NCBI RefSeq assembly: GCF_932526225.1
Contig: NC_064043.1
Location: 4,271,501-4,335,500, forward strand
DNA length: 64,000 bases
From: Nematostella vectensis
Lineage: Eukaryota > Cnidaria > Anthozoa > Actiniaria > Edwardsiidae
Reading direction: 5' to 3'
Part shown: one piece after another, positions 32,901 to 45,551 of the stretch
Numbering within the stretch: position 1 is the stretch's first letter
Layout: the number at the start of each line of letters is the position of its first letter
Program-made: the position numbers and the translations under genes
The notes under the pieces: model-generated
What the model was told of the DNA's origin: nothing
Database searches by the model: none
The model's input: the letters and a program-made list of their open reading frames with translations, nothing else

Positions 32901-35490
32901 ACGCGTCAGACGGGTCATAAGTAAGTGATACTTGAGACTTTTGTACGGGTTTGAACGTTACGGTTCTGTGTTGAAGAGATTCTTGTCTTACAGAGGCACG
33001 TTTTGCTTCACGCACAAAGCGACATTTTGAGGATGATGAATTGAGTGTATGTAGACGTGTAGGATTTCAACAAGCTATTTACTTAGCCTAAACTGTTATA
33101 CTTTTTAAGAGTTTCACGTTCTTGTGACATCGGGACGGCTTGTGCCGCCGTACAAGTACCGCTAAACGTATGTGTATGGTGTTGACCTTGTTTTAGTCTT
33201 GCTTTGTATGTTTGTCGAAAGAGACGGAATCCCAAGCACTAAACAGACAGTGTGCTAACTGTTATGTGTTTCGACACATGCACGTTTTGGTGTGCAATCT
33301 GCAAACAAATGTTTCAGTTCTATTTGGTCCCATGCGTATAAGCCGCGTAAATTAATATTTGACTGGCTTCCTATCGTATTGCCAATCATAGCTTGACCAA
33401 ACCAGAAGATTGATAGGCATCTAGAGCGACCATCTCATTTTCTGATTGGCTAAGCACGTGAATAAGAAACAGTGGTAATGCACTCTTTTTTTTCTTCATA
33501 AGAACCTTTTTATAATAACCTCCGGATTTCACCAAGCAGCGAAATATTGTTTTGCTAGTTGCGTTTTATAATCCAGAACCAAATTGTGTTCATAATATCA
33601 ACCATGAATATCTTTATTATTTAACCATTTTTTCATACACTTTATAAAGTATCTGAAATTTAAGAACATTCTTAAGAATAATTCCAGCCTTGAAAAAAGA
33701 ACTACCCAGCCTCAACTGAAAATCAGACGTTCTTAAGATGACAAAACAAACGATTTCCGTTTTCACTGTCAGCATCCAAAAATATGATACTTCCAATTGG
33801 AGTGTCCCGGCCCAGCCAAATTAAACCAAAATTGTGTGCTTTCGAGGGTATCCTTATTGTCTGGACTCTATAAGGCGTACGATTTTTTTTCTTTTTAGCG
33901 TGTCAAAATAGCTTGCATCTGAAGTCACGTCGTACTACGTAAGCTCAACAGTTCCATCAAGTACTGGGGGGGGGGGGGGGGGGTTCAGGGTAAAAGTCGT
34001 CGGGAAATTCGAAAAAATACCCCTAAAAATACCTGCACGACCAAAAATTTTGACCCCTAAAAAATACTACGATCATCCCTATCAGTTCCCGATCAGGTCG
34101 ACATGTGAAGAATCCCCCCCCCCCCCCACCCACCATTGGGTATCAACTGTTGTACCAACTGACACCTCCTATTCATTTACTCGGAGTTGTTCGCACTTAA
34201 CTCTCAGTGCCCCGTTAGTAGAGCGAAAAATAGTTTGACCGCCGTTCGTGAGTACAGCAGAATTTCTCTGTTACTATTTCAAGTTAGGCGCGCGGTTAAA
34301 ATCTGTCAGTAACGAAATACAAAACCCAGTGTGTCTGTGTTCTTCGGAGTTTACAACATCAAAACAATACCTTTTTTGTCGTGAAATCGGATTTTCTCGC
34401 TTCAAATATTGAAGTTTAAAACTAAATCACATGTTTTTAGGGGTACATAAGTTCCACTAGATAGGTAGATACGTGATCCACTTTAATATACTAGCGAGGT
34501 CGGTAGATGCGATTGATTCTCGACCCATCCATAGTCACCTTGCTATCTATTAGCTACCATCATGCACCAGGCATCCGTTGGCGCCCTCCAAGAGCAGCTT
34601 ATTGCTTAACACAAGAGATCGGATATCGATCTGATCCTCGTGAAAAATGCTAGCCAGGCGTGTGCGTGTGACGCGTGCGTCTGGATCCCTCGTGGCGCCC
34701 AGCACGAGAAAGGTTAAACACTTCGCACTTTGAAAAAACGCAAGTCTACCATAGGGCATCCGCTAATCCCAGAACTAATCGGGATGTTCCAATCTCGCAA
34801 CGGAACCACGTAACTGCGAAGCTTTCTTATTATGGCCAAGTGTTGAGTTAGTGAACCAACTCTGCTTTGACGCTGTTTACTTCCCGCTGCGTATCGTGGC
34901 CATTCGGTGAGTGCTGATATTGCGACACGCTCTGATGTGTGCTCTGCAAATTTTTCGTGATTAAATGAGGACGGTATTTGTTCCCGGGCGTTTCTTTTTC
35001 ATTTAGTTAAAACAGAGGCTCAACACGATCTTTTGATAAGTTGATTTGTTTTATCAGGTGATCTGTTGTCGAATAGGTCATTTGTAATTTATCTATCGAT
35101 GCAAAAGGCTTGATTGCCAGTCTAATTCAGTCGTCTATACAGCTTGAATGACGAACAGTTATATATAAAGGTCAAGAAAGAACAACGTAGCTTTGATAAT
35201 AATAATATAAAACCTGATTATTGAGCACTTCAAAACATGATTACTATGTTTTATCCATTTTTGAGATACACTAGCTTGCTTAGTAAGCCCACCCGTAGAC
35301 CTTCTCCACGAAAACGCAACTTCAGTTTTAGAAGCCTTGGTAGGAATACAATTTATAACGTGGGACAAAAAAAAAGCATGAACTTTGCTTCGCGGTTTGT
35401 GGTTGTTTTTTGAAAACGATTATTAGATTGTTAGGATCTCGATTGCTATTGCAACGAGTATGATGACGGAAAACTCGTATATAGACAAAA
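26980..35490. other. Gene-poor AT-rich region, left part
   Basis: About 8.5 kb with no exon I can assign. The longest non-trivial open frame is 28549-28803 plus (84 codons, reading ...LPYIKEDIHDEALKSLRGHQ...). It has a mixed composition and an internal 'catcag|gtttgc' that could be a donor, but no recognised family and no partner exons. A 'tcgtactttattgagtcctt'/'cttcttcaggg' motif at ~29165-29200 recurs in weaker form at ~37630 and (reverse) ~42110, suggesting repeat debris. The rest may hold distal regulatory DNA for the receptor gene at 45.5 kb, but nothing in the sequence proves that. Confidence 0.55.
33966..34127. repeat. G18 tract and C14 tract facing each other
   Basis: A run of 18 G (33966-33983) and a run of 14 C (34114-34127) enclose ~130 bp that contains repeated 'acccctaaaaata' blocks. 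The arrangement looks like a small repeat with homopolymer ends that could pair with each other. Related G/C-tract ends occur at 53.3 and 63.25 kb. Confidence 0.65.
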
Positions 35491-35495
35491 CAGTC

Positions 35496-35497
35496 AA

Positions 35498-35543
<46 letters not shown>

Positions 35544-35595
35544 GTTATTGTTATTGTTATTGTTATTGTTATTGTTATTATTATTATTGTTATTA

Positions 35596-35660
<65 letters not shown>

Positions 35661-36360
35661 GTTATTGTTATTATTATTGCTATTATTATTGCTATTGCTA
35701 ATATTATTATTATTATTGCTATTGCTATTGCTAATATTATTATTATTATTATTGCTATTGCTATTGTTATTGTTATTGTTATACTCGTTGTCGTCGTTGG
35801 TGTTCTTGTCTTTGTCATTGTTGTTGTTTTTGTCGTTGTTGCTGTTTTTGCCGTTCTCGTCGTTGGTGTTGTCGTCGTTGGTGTTTTTGCCGATGTCGTC
35901 GTTGGTGTTGTCGTCGATGTCGTCGTTGGTGTTCTTGTCTTTGTCGTCGTTGGTGTTTTTGTCGATTTCGTCGCTGGTGTTTTTGTCGATGTCGTCGTTG
36001 GTGTTTTTTGTCAATGTCGTCGGTGGTGTTGTCGTCGAAGTCGTCGTTGGTGTTCTTGTCTTTGTCGTCGTTTTTTTTGTCGTTGTCGTCGTTGGTGTTT
36101 TTGTCGTTGTCGTCGTTGGTGTTCTCGTCGCTGTCGTCGTTGTTGTTTTTGTCGTTGGTGTTTTTTTCGTTGTCGTCGTTGATGTTTTCGTCGTTGGTGT
36201 CGTTGTCGTTGGTCTTATTGTTGTTGTCATCGTTATTGTTCTTGTCGTTGTCTTCGTTGGTGTTGTCGTCGTTGGTGTCCTTGTCGTTGTTGTTGGTCTT
36301 ATTGTCGTTGTCGTCGTTAATGTGCTTGTTGTTGTCGTCGTTGGTGTTGTCGTTGTTTTC
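35496..36360. repeat. ~865-bp TTN trinucleotide array (ATT, GTT, GTC blocks)
   Basis: A pure 3-bp phased array: (att)n with scattered gtt and gct from 35496 to about 35785, then a more complex region built on gtc/gtt with a recurrent 15-33-bp higher unit (gtcgtcgttggtgtt) to about 36360. Because the phase is kept and TAA/TAG/TGA are avoided in most phases, long open frames appear on both strands (poly-Leu, poly-Ile/Val, and on the minus strand poly-Asn followed by Lys/Asn/Thr/Asp repeats, up to ~300 codons). These are by-products of the repeat. No splice or start context supports a gene. Confidence 0.92.
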
Positions 36361-39300
36361 GTTGATATTGATGTTTGTGGTCCTTGTTATGCTATGCAGA
36401 TGCTGAAGGTAGTAGTCGTAGTATTCAAAACCGATCGTAGTATTCAAAACCGTTCACTTAAAATATATTTTGTCTATTTCTAAACACATAAGTTTATTCT
36501 ATAGCTGTATGCAATACGCCGCCAAGGCAATGAAGGTACTTCTCGATATTCAACATTTTGGCGATTTGTCTTTTTTCTCTGTTCAGCGATTGGCTGCGTT
36601 GCAAGATGTCATCTGAAATTGAGACGATTTTTAGGAAGCAATTTACCTTGCCTTACGGCTATCGACCGATAATTCTCAAAGATTAATGACGTCGTTTAGA
36701 GCAAATAAGACAATGTTATCTTTGATATGCTTGATTAAAAAAAAAATTATTTTTAAAGGAGATATAGTTCAGGTTGCTTTGATTTTGTCCCATCAGCAAA
36801 GTTACTGACGGGTTACACCATGACTTAAAATCTCTAAAATTTGTTAGAATATTTAACTGTTCTCTATTAAATTTTCTGTGTCCTGAATTTCTTTCATTTT
36901 TCATAATATGATGTAGTAAGCTGTCCAATTTTAATTTTTGCTTTCTCTCATTTCCCTTTCCTCGTTTCAGTAGAAGTTTAATGTCATCCGTGATATTAAT
37001 TTTGTCATGGAAGGAATTCTGATAAGACATAAAGTAGTTAAACCTCCGGCCCTCGAGTATGGATAACAGTTTATGAGAGCAAATATTCTCAATTTAGTGA
37101 AATGAGTTCCTAGTACGGACAAACATAAGAGGGGTTTATATTGGTTTGAACAGCCTTGTCTATGTTAGTTCATTTAATCATTAGCAGCAAGACTGAGACT
37201 CAAACGCATCCTGAAAAACATCCCCCTACAACGAATTCAGGTATAAGAAATAAGTCATTAAAAGTTTCACGTTATTCATAATGTAATAGTGCATGTCAGT
37301 GCGTAGGATGGATGTGTGTTTCATTGAGGTTTATGTTTGGATATTCCAGAAATACGTTCTGTGCTAAACGTTTATCGTAATGAATAGCTGACATAAGGTT
37401 TTTTTTTTTCGGATGAGGAATAGAGCTACAGTGGAACAGGAGTGGCCCAAAAGAAGAAAATTCATCGTAGGTATCTTTTTCCCCATTTTTTTTTATAAAA
37501 TTTATTGTATTTGGGCTAGGCGTAAAGGAGAGTTTTCATATGAGGGTATCGTTAGATAGAGTACTAGGAAAATCTATCGAAAATGTATCGCAATCATCGC
37601 TTAGAAGTCGGAAAGTAATTTGTATCAAGACTTCTTCAGGCAAATCTTATCCGTCAGTCCCCCCGAGTCGCCTTGATTTTATCGATAGCCTCATTTGCCA
37701 CAAACCAAACAGATATCGTTTTTAAGTGCCAATAAATGCGAACATAAATGAAAAAGATAAAAGTACTCAAAGTAACATTAGGAAGGGCTTATTCTTCAGT
37801 AAAGGAACATATGATGAATTGAATGCTTTTTCTAAGAAATATATAGTTTGAGTTTAGTTTCGAAATAGCTTTTCCAATCACGTCTTCTAGTATGAGTAAA
37901 GTTATAATTTTTCACCAACTGTCATCACCAGTTTACATTACATACATCAACTAATCAGCATTCATGTCGCTTTTCTAATAACTCACCATAATAAACAACA
38001 CAGAATAGTTGCCAGAGCTACCGATACACACCCGACCTAGTCTGTTTCCTCCATATACTAAGCCATCCTACTGTTTAGCACTAATTAGTTCTTGTTGTTT
38101 TCTGAAAAAGCTTTACTCTTACGAAAGTTGCGTGATGCTTAGAGAAAGGTGTGTCTGCGAATCGGCTTATAGTATTAGCTTGGAGATGAAGGATTATATA
38201 TATAGTTAAATACAGAAATAATTGCACTCGATCGATGTCCTTCCCACGCGAACAACTCACTTATTATATCGTCGTCCTGTGTTGGCAATATCCTGGGCTT
38301 AACCGGTTTGCTGTTATTAATAGCACAAAACTCGACTGGACGATTTTGTTTTTATCTCATTTTTGATTGAACTTTAATACTGTGGTTAAATACCCAACAG
38401 ATTACTAGAAATATAATTAAGGTTGATGACACCCGAGCTCAAATGCTTCCGATTTTTTTGTAATATTTTGGAGCATCTATTGGGTCTTTTTCTTAAACAA
38501 CTCCATTGAACGGACCAAAAATTTGTTGTAAAGAATAGCTATTTTGATATTTTTACTAATTGTTGTTTACTCCCATTCGAATGAATACATCAATGCAAGG
38601 GATACATTTTACTGTTACCGAGGTTGTGGTTTTAATATTCGAATGAATGCATCAATGCAAGGGATACATTTTACTGTTACCGAAGTTGTGTTTTAAAGAT
38701 CTACTTTATTTTCAACAGCTTTAACCTCAATTCCACCTTCTGGACGAAATCCATTTACCCGGTTGTCAGTCATAACGAATTAATACCCTTTGTCAATTTC
38801 ATCTATAAATAAACGCGTGTGCCAAGTAGAGAATACTAAAAGTAGAATTTAATGTAAAAATGTCAAATTACATTTTGCTGATAGCAAAAGAAATAAAAAA
38901 CGGAACCTGTGGGTTTACCGAAATGACCGAAATTGAATGGGAATATCGATTACACTTGAGAATACGACAGTCTACTTGCAAGAAAACCTTGAAATAAAAA
39001 TATCAACGGCTATTCGATTTAATGGTTTCTTCTTTTATTAGCTACTCGTTTAAGCACAAGCCGGTTGAAATGGATATTTTGTGTGACTCGATTTTGTGTT
39101 TCGGCAGCGCGAAATGACGGCCTTACTTGATTGATTGTTTGTTGTTTTTAATACTAGTTTTTTTAAACGTTCATTTTAAGAATATTGAAGAATACTGAAT
39201 GGGTGGAAGCTCATTCATATATTTAAGTTAATTCTACGAATACTTTAGAACGTTATCAGATCTTTTTTTTTATACGTTAAGTTTTACTTTTAAACCTTGT

Positions 39301-42300
39301 ATAGGTCGGACTTTTTTGAAGGTAGTAATTTAACTTAAATTATTGCGCTCTTAGCCAATCAACAACGCGTACAGTGATCACATAAGTGGCTTTGACAAAC
39401 CTGATGATGCACGGTCATCACAAAGTTGAAGCAAAAAATAGTTGACAGAGATAACGAAAATTTCGACCAAAACAAAATTTTAAAAATAAATATGGCAAAG
39501 TAATTTCTGTTCCTTATTTATCTTCTGATAAAATACCTCACTATTGTGTATATGTAAAATAGTGTTTTTTAAATAACCGATTTCCTACTGTTTACAATCC
39601 ATATCTTGGATAAAAAGTCTATTATTTGCATTCGACTGCAAACAATTACTATTATGTTTTTTTTTCTTTTTTCTTTTTGGCTTTTTTGTCAATTTAACCA
39701 TCGTGGGAACAGTATCGTCTGCCAAAGATTGATTGTGTTTTCTTGGCGAAATCTCAAGGCTGAGAGCGGTTTTTAACAGCATTTTCATACGTCTTTACTT
39801 TTGATGATTTTTAATAGCATTTTTAATATCATAGCGAAGCTGAATCTTTAGCCAGCAAAGGTAAGTTTGAAATAAGAAATTCAAAGAATTTTTTTCGCAC
39901 AAAAAGACCATTATTGATGATATTTTCAAACATTTTGACAAATGAGCCGAAAAGGATCAGCAGTGCTTTTCTAAAGTACAAATAGCCCCAGGCAAACCGC
40001 ACGGTTGTTATAATAACTCCACATTTATTGGTTCCCGGTTAATCACTTCTTAAACAATATTGTACCTTGATGCCATGGCTCTGTGTTGGCTGTTCTTGTC
40101 GTGAGCGCTGCCTAGCTTCAGGCAGACTTTTTGTGCAAGATCCAATTCTAGAACAAAATAATTTTCTAAGACGACTTCGAGCGCGTAAACTTGTTAACAC
40201 TGGGAAACTAGGTAATTTTTAAGGTGAGCTCTATTCACAGCATGCATTATTTTTCTAAAATCGTCGAATTAATGAAAATTTAGCATGTTTTCTTGTTCGT
40301 GAAGGCATCCTTTTGTCACGGCTGTTTTGAGTGTAGGTGCTTTCTTGTTTCCCTCTTTCTCACTTCTTACTTTTCACTATGCTTTCGGAAATTATTTTCC
40401 TTAGTTTTTTCTATATTCATTGGTTACAGTTGCTATTTTACGGTGAAATAACATGTCTCTAATGATGACTATATTATTCTAAGTAATTTGGCGAACAACA
40501 GCTACGCGGACATCATTTTCGCACCGAAATTCTCTATTGTCAACATTTAGACGTGCTAGTTAAATTACAATTTCATTGTACTTAGCTACCATAGAGTACC
40601 GTGAAAGTAGCTTAGACTATCGGCTCAAGTACATTTTTCAAGATTTGCCTCTAGAATATGTTTTTTTTTTCTATTACTTTTTTTTATCTTTCCCTGTACA
40701 AATTTAACGGTCTGATTAATCTCATAGTTGTCCTTTTTCCTTTTTTTTTATCTCGTCGACACCTGAAAGGCAGCTTATAGAAAGGAGAAGGTACTTAGTG
40801 TACTGCACAAGACACACGGAATTCGGGCGAAATCGCCAGCGGCTCTTTCAAGCACTTCTGTTCAAATTTCAATTTAAAGATTTCTACGTCACACGCTGCC
40901 ATATGAAAATGAACTTTTCGATTGAGAGCAGCATTTTCATGAAGTCTTGAGGTCAACTCAAAAAGGGAGTTTGTTATGGAAGAATATATGTGTTTTTACC
41001 TTAGGGCGTTTGTTTCGGGCTACTAGACTGCGTGCCAATCTCGTTCATTTCCTCTGAACAGGCTTCCCCGTCGCTTCGCGATTGATAACGCAAATGTATT
41101 TTATTGGGTTAGGCACTTTAGGAAAATTCCATGGTTGTTTTTACGTTTATCGCTAAATTTACGGAAATGAGATGTTCGCGAGGCTCGATATATACTTTAT
41201 GTCTATTTCTGTTATTTTTTTAACCAAACCTAACATTGCATATTTGTATAACAATCTAAAGAGATTTATTGACATTTACTCACTTGCAAAGGTCGAATGG
41301 GATATAGAATGGCGGTTTGCTAGTGACTCGACTTATATCAGGCCCTCCAAGCCTTTTGTGCAAAATCAGTTTACCTCATTTCTTTTAAATTGCTATCGAT
41401 TTTTTTCTTTTTATAAATAACATTAAATGGAGAAAACACACTCCCATTCTCAACGAAAAATAGTTCCTTCATTAATATAATTGGTTTTTCACTCAAATGA
41501 TCTTTTTTAACCTAGAAAAAATACAGTGGGAAGGATGAATGACTGGTCATAAGTTTCTGTTAAACGTGACATAGCCCTGAGAATTCTTTTCAAGGCTCAG
41601 GCTTTATCTCGGATTATCCGTATGCGAACTTACAAGCTCTTATTACGCCGATCACAGTGCGTATTCCTCGGAAATCTTGCTATGGGTTCACGGATCCAAC
41701 TCTTAGGAACAAATGGAAACAATTTCAAGCTTTCCCGGCAATCCTGGTAAAAAGAGGTATTTGTACCCACCAACTTTTTTGTGATTTAAGTACATTTCTG
41801 TACAACACAAGTACCGGTTTACACAGAAGTTCAGATGCTAGTTTACCGAATGCGTCTCAATTTTCTAGTTTAACTAAATGGACTATTCTTCTTATCTTTC
41901 TTTCTCAATCTCCATCCTTGTCGAATCTAGAGTAGTAAAGTGAATAAAAATTACACGTGTTTTTATATTTTAATTAACAAGTTTCGAATAAACCTCTTCA
42001 CCTTCAGTATCAAATATCGGACAATGAACACCGGTGAAAACGTACGTTTTTTGAACAGTGGTGACAAGAAAAACGATGAAGTGGAAGTGGAATAAATCTT
42101 AATTCAAAGTCTGCCCTGAAGAAGTCTTATAAAAAAAGAAAATTTGGCAGAGTCGATTTCCAGTTTTTGGTGTTTTGTTTTCATTGTTCTGGTACGAGAT
42201 CGCGACAGTTTGGGCTTTTTGGTTTAATTCAAAGGGGAGTATACTTAGAGAAAATCTCGAAATTCAAAAGTCGCAGCATTAGACATATTGGATATCTCAG

Positions 42301-45300
42301 CCTTACCTTATTACATAGCAAATGCAAAACTCTCTAAATTGTCACTGATAGGTAAAGAAATGTTACACGAGTTCGACTAGACGGAGATCATCTTGGATTA
42401 TACAAAATTTGGGAAATAATGGCGTGTTTATTTTGTGTGCGCTCGTTTTAGAATATGGCAATTTATATATGATTTTGTATAAGGATATAACATTTTTTTC
42501 GGATTTGTTTCTGCCCAGGATTTTCTAGGCCAACTTTGTACGTGTGATATTAACGTTATTTATTTTGCATGTGTGTAATATGAATGTAGTTTGCGTAATT
42601 TTTTTCCCTTCATGCTCAGCGGTACCCCTCTTTTGAGTCATTTATTACTCCATTTCAATGCAAACAACCTGCCCTTTGCGAAGCCCTGTGGTTGTGTTGA
42701 ATTCTAAATCACTACAAAGTTTTTAGAGCGGAAATTAGCAGGGAAATAGCTTTTAAACTAAACGTAAATGAAACTATACAGGCTTATAATTGACTTTGCG
42801 ATCAAAGGCAATTACATCGGTCAAACAGAAAGTTTTCGAAGGTAATTTATTCAATCTTTCTAGACGAATTTATGAACAGAGGTGAGTGATTTTTTAATGA
42901 CTCAAAGTAGGAGTCTTTCAAAATGTGCAAACAACGCAAACAACCACTGAACGAATATTTTCATTACATATATTTGTACGAGCTATTTTAAACAGGGAAT
43001 TTTTGTGGAACATTAGTTGTCATTGTCAAGTCCTTACAGACTTTTCCAGTCTCTGTAAAGACATCACCTTTTTATTTCAAAAGTGCTGATATATTAGTTA
43101 GCTCCGGGAGCCCATATATAATGTTGCCATGACCGCCTAAGGACTCCCAGGGGGTCCCTTCTTGTGGTAATACAGCAGTTGAAGTCTTCCAGTGTGAGAG
43201 AAAGCTGTTTAGCTTTAAAGTCGGTGATACGCCCCTGGTTGATTTGAAGATGGGTTACACCTGATTCTTGGCTGTTGGCAAGTTTATGTGCGACACGAAG
43301 GAAAAGACATACGAACCCATTTGTGCGCTGCGACTCGAAAGAAATTCAAAAGGATGAATGTGGGTAAACAGTTTATTGTACTTGTTAGCGAGAAAATATC
43401 CATTTTAAAGACTGTAGTCACTTATCGAAATTTGGAACTCGATTATTCGGAACGCGATTTTTATTAAGGTAACTAATAAATGGATTTTGTATTCAGTATT
43501 TTATCAGTAGTTTTAATTTTATTCCTCGATAAGTAGCCATTTGACATTTTAAAGAAACATACATTACTATTTATGTTTTTCGACAATGTGATATTCAAAA
43601 TGTTTCAAGTTTATGGGAATTTTAATGTTTACCTTACGAAGACTTTTACGAACAAATAATTGGTAACAAATGCTGAGCAGTTTCAGCTTTATTTATTAAA
43701 CACCCAACGAGAGAGCAATTAAATTAAATGATTCTTTAGACTTGAATGACAGAAGTCAGACATACTGCTTCAGGCTATAATGGCCAGCATTTAAGGTTAT
43801 TATCAATCATTGATGATATATCTAATCAATGTTTCGAATGTACATTTACATCGTCATGTCTGAGTGCTCAGTCTAACCACCATCTTTTCAAACAAGAGTC
43901 TTTGACCTATTCCTCACACGATGGGGGGCATATTAAGAGACTTTTTTGAACCAAATAAGCATATCGATTAATTTAGAAAAATGTTTGAGCTTTGATTAAG
44001 GTGGACATTTTGTATTCTCAAACTTGTCCTTTCTTTTGTTACACATATTTCTCACATGGTCCCCTTTTCTACAATCCTGTTTATCTACACTGCTATATTA
44101 GTATTTCTACGCAAGTTCCAAGTGTCAAGAATTTTATCATTTGTCTCCAGACAGAGAACTACAGTCTTTCGTCTAAAGATGTGTGACGCCCACAAATATC
44201 GGTAGAGAATTCAATTATTATTGAAATGTCAGCTATCTCTTCAATATACCTGCTGCCAGAGTATCACTTAAGTTGATCGAAGCTCTAGAGTATAGTCCAC
44301 TTCGCCATTTAGTTGATTGAACGTTACGAATTGGGCACATTCATGCCGTGAATTGCGTGGAATTAGAGCTGCATTTAATTGGAAAAGGAAAAACAAATTA
44401 AAGATCGCAATTACTTATCGATATTTAAAGAGCTGACTCACCGCGTCATGTCTTCGCCTTCAAAGACTTATTTCTTTTACCGTAATGATTCAAATAAACC
44501 CCCTTCTTTAAATTATCGCCCCCCTTGACTGGAATTTTGGAATAAGTGCCCCCTCCCCTCCCCCTAGAAAAATATCTTAACAAAAGCACGACTTGATTGC
44601 ATTGACATTCTCACATTACCACACGAGTCTACTTATTATCCTTTCGCTTATTTCTCCTTCAAACCTCTCCATAGCATGGGATGCCTTCGCCGCGGAGAAA
44701 TTGTTAGCACGTAGTTGTATTTAGCGTTGGCGCCTGCTATGTGCAGAGCTACGCCAAGACCTACGCAAACTAATGCGCTTTTCCCTTTTCTTGGGTAAAG
44801 TTTTCATTTCCGGCGGGAAAGTGTTGCTTTGACGGAGCATGGAAATAGAATTCGTGATCCTCCCATCCGTAATTATATAAGATAAACACAATTAATCTTT
44901 AGTTCACATATTACAGCAATTAAAACAAGGTTAAAGCATTACGAATGTGATGTTTTGCGTGTAATATAAAACACAGGAAGGCATTGCTAAAATAGTCAGG
45001 AAGAACGGTGATGCTGGCCGAGACAGGGTGAAAAGCCGAGATCTCGAGCTTCGGTGGAGGAGCTGATCACGTATGTTTTAGACTTGAGATAAATTGTTGC
45101 CTTGCAAGATTTAGAAATTCGTTAAACGTCAGCCAATCAAATGTAAGGGAGACGTGACAACCTTTTTAATGTCGTACATTTAAGTGTTAAAGGAATTGCA
45201 AATTTTCAATTTTAGAAATGTTTATATTACTAAGAAATTGATCTGCACTGCTGATATATTCCTTATTCATTTTTTTTCTCATGGTTTTGTGTACCCTAGG

Positions 45301-45465
45301 TTTAGCGGAGATCATTATTAATGTGTTTCTATGGCAACCTCATGCGATTGTCCGCTTCTTATCTTCGTGCATAAGATCCAAATTACTTGTTTTGATTGTT
45401 GAGTCTTAATTCCATGAACTTAATTTAATCGAACATCGTTGTCTAATTCATTGTTTTTCCTCTTT
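36361..45465. other. Gene-poor AT-rich region, right part
   Basis: About 9 kb without a supported gene. Only short, compositionally random open frames are present (e.g. 41657-41935 plus). Apart from the 62-bp duplication at 38575 I saw no repeat or RNA gene. Confidence 0.55.
38575..38697. repeat. 62-bp tandem duplication
   Basis: Two near-identical copies beginning attcgaatgaat (38575 and 38637), each with 'caatgcaagggatacatttt' and 'actgttaccga'. A simple local duplication with few differences, so fairly recent. Confidence 0.88.
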
Positions 45466-45468
45466 CAG

Positions 45469-45551
45469 ACATTACGGACAGTAAGTAAATAAGACGTAGA
45501 AGGAAGGCTGGAGGCTTTAAAGGCCTGTCAATCATTGGGTACGAGTCAAAG
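45469..45551 (+). promoter_or_regulatory. Possible 5'-UTR exon segment of the receptor gene
   Basis: A pyrimidine-rich tract ending 'tttttcctctttcag' at 45454-45468 is a good 3' splice site. The receptor ATG follows 83 nt later in A-rich context (caaagATGa). This suggests the coding exon is preceded by a spliced non-coding exon somewhere in the upstream desert. A 'gtaagt' at 45481 could act as an alternative donor. Confidence 0.35.

Noticed and set aside
35328-36483. Long open frames on both strands (up to 313 codons, poly-Leu/Ile/Val or poly-Asn)
   Set aside because: They are produced by the 3-bp phased repeat avoiding stop codons; no start context, splice sites or family support a gene.
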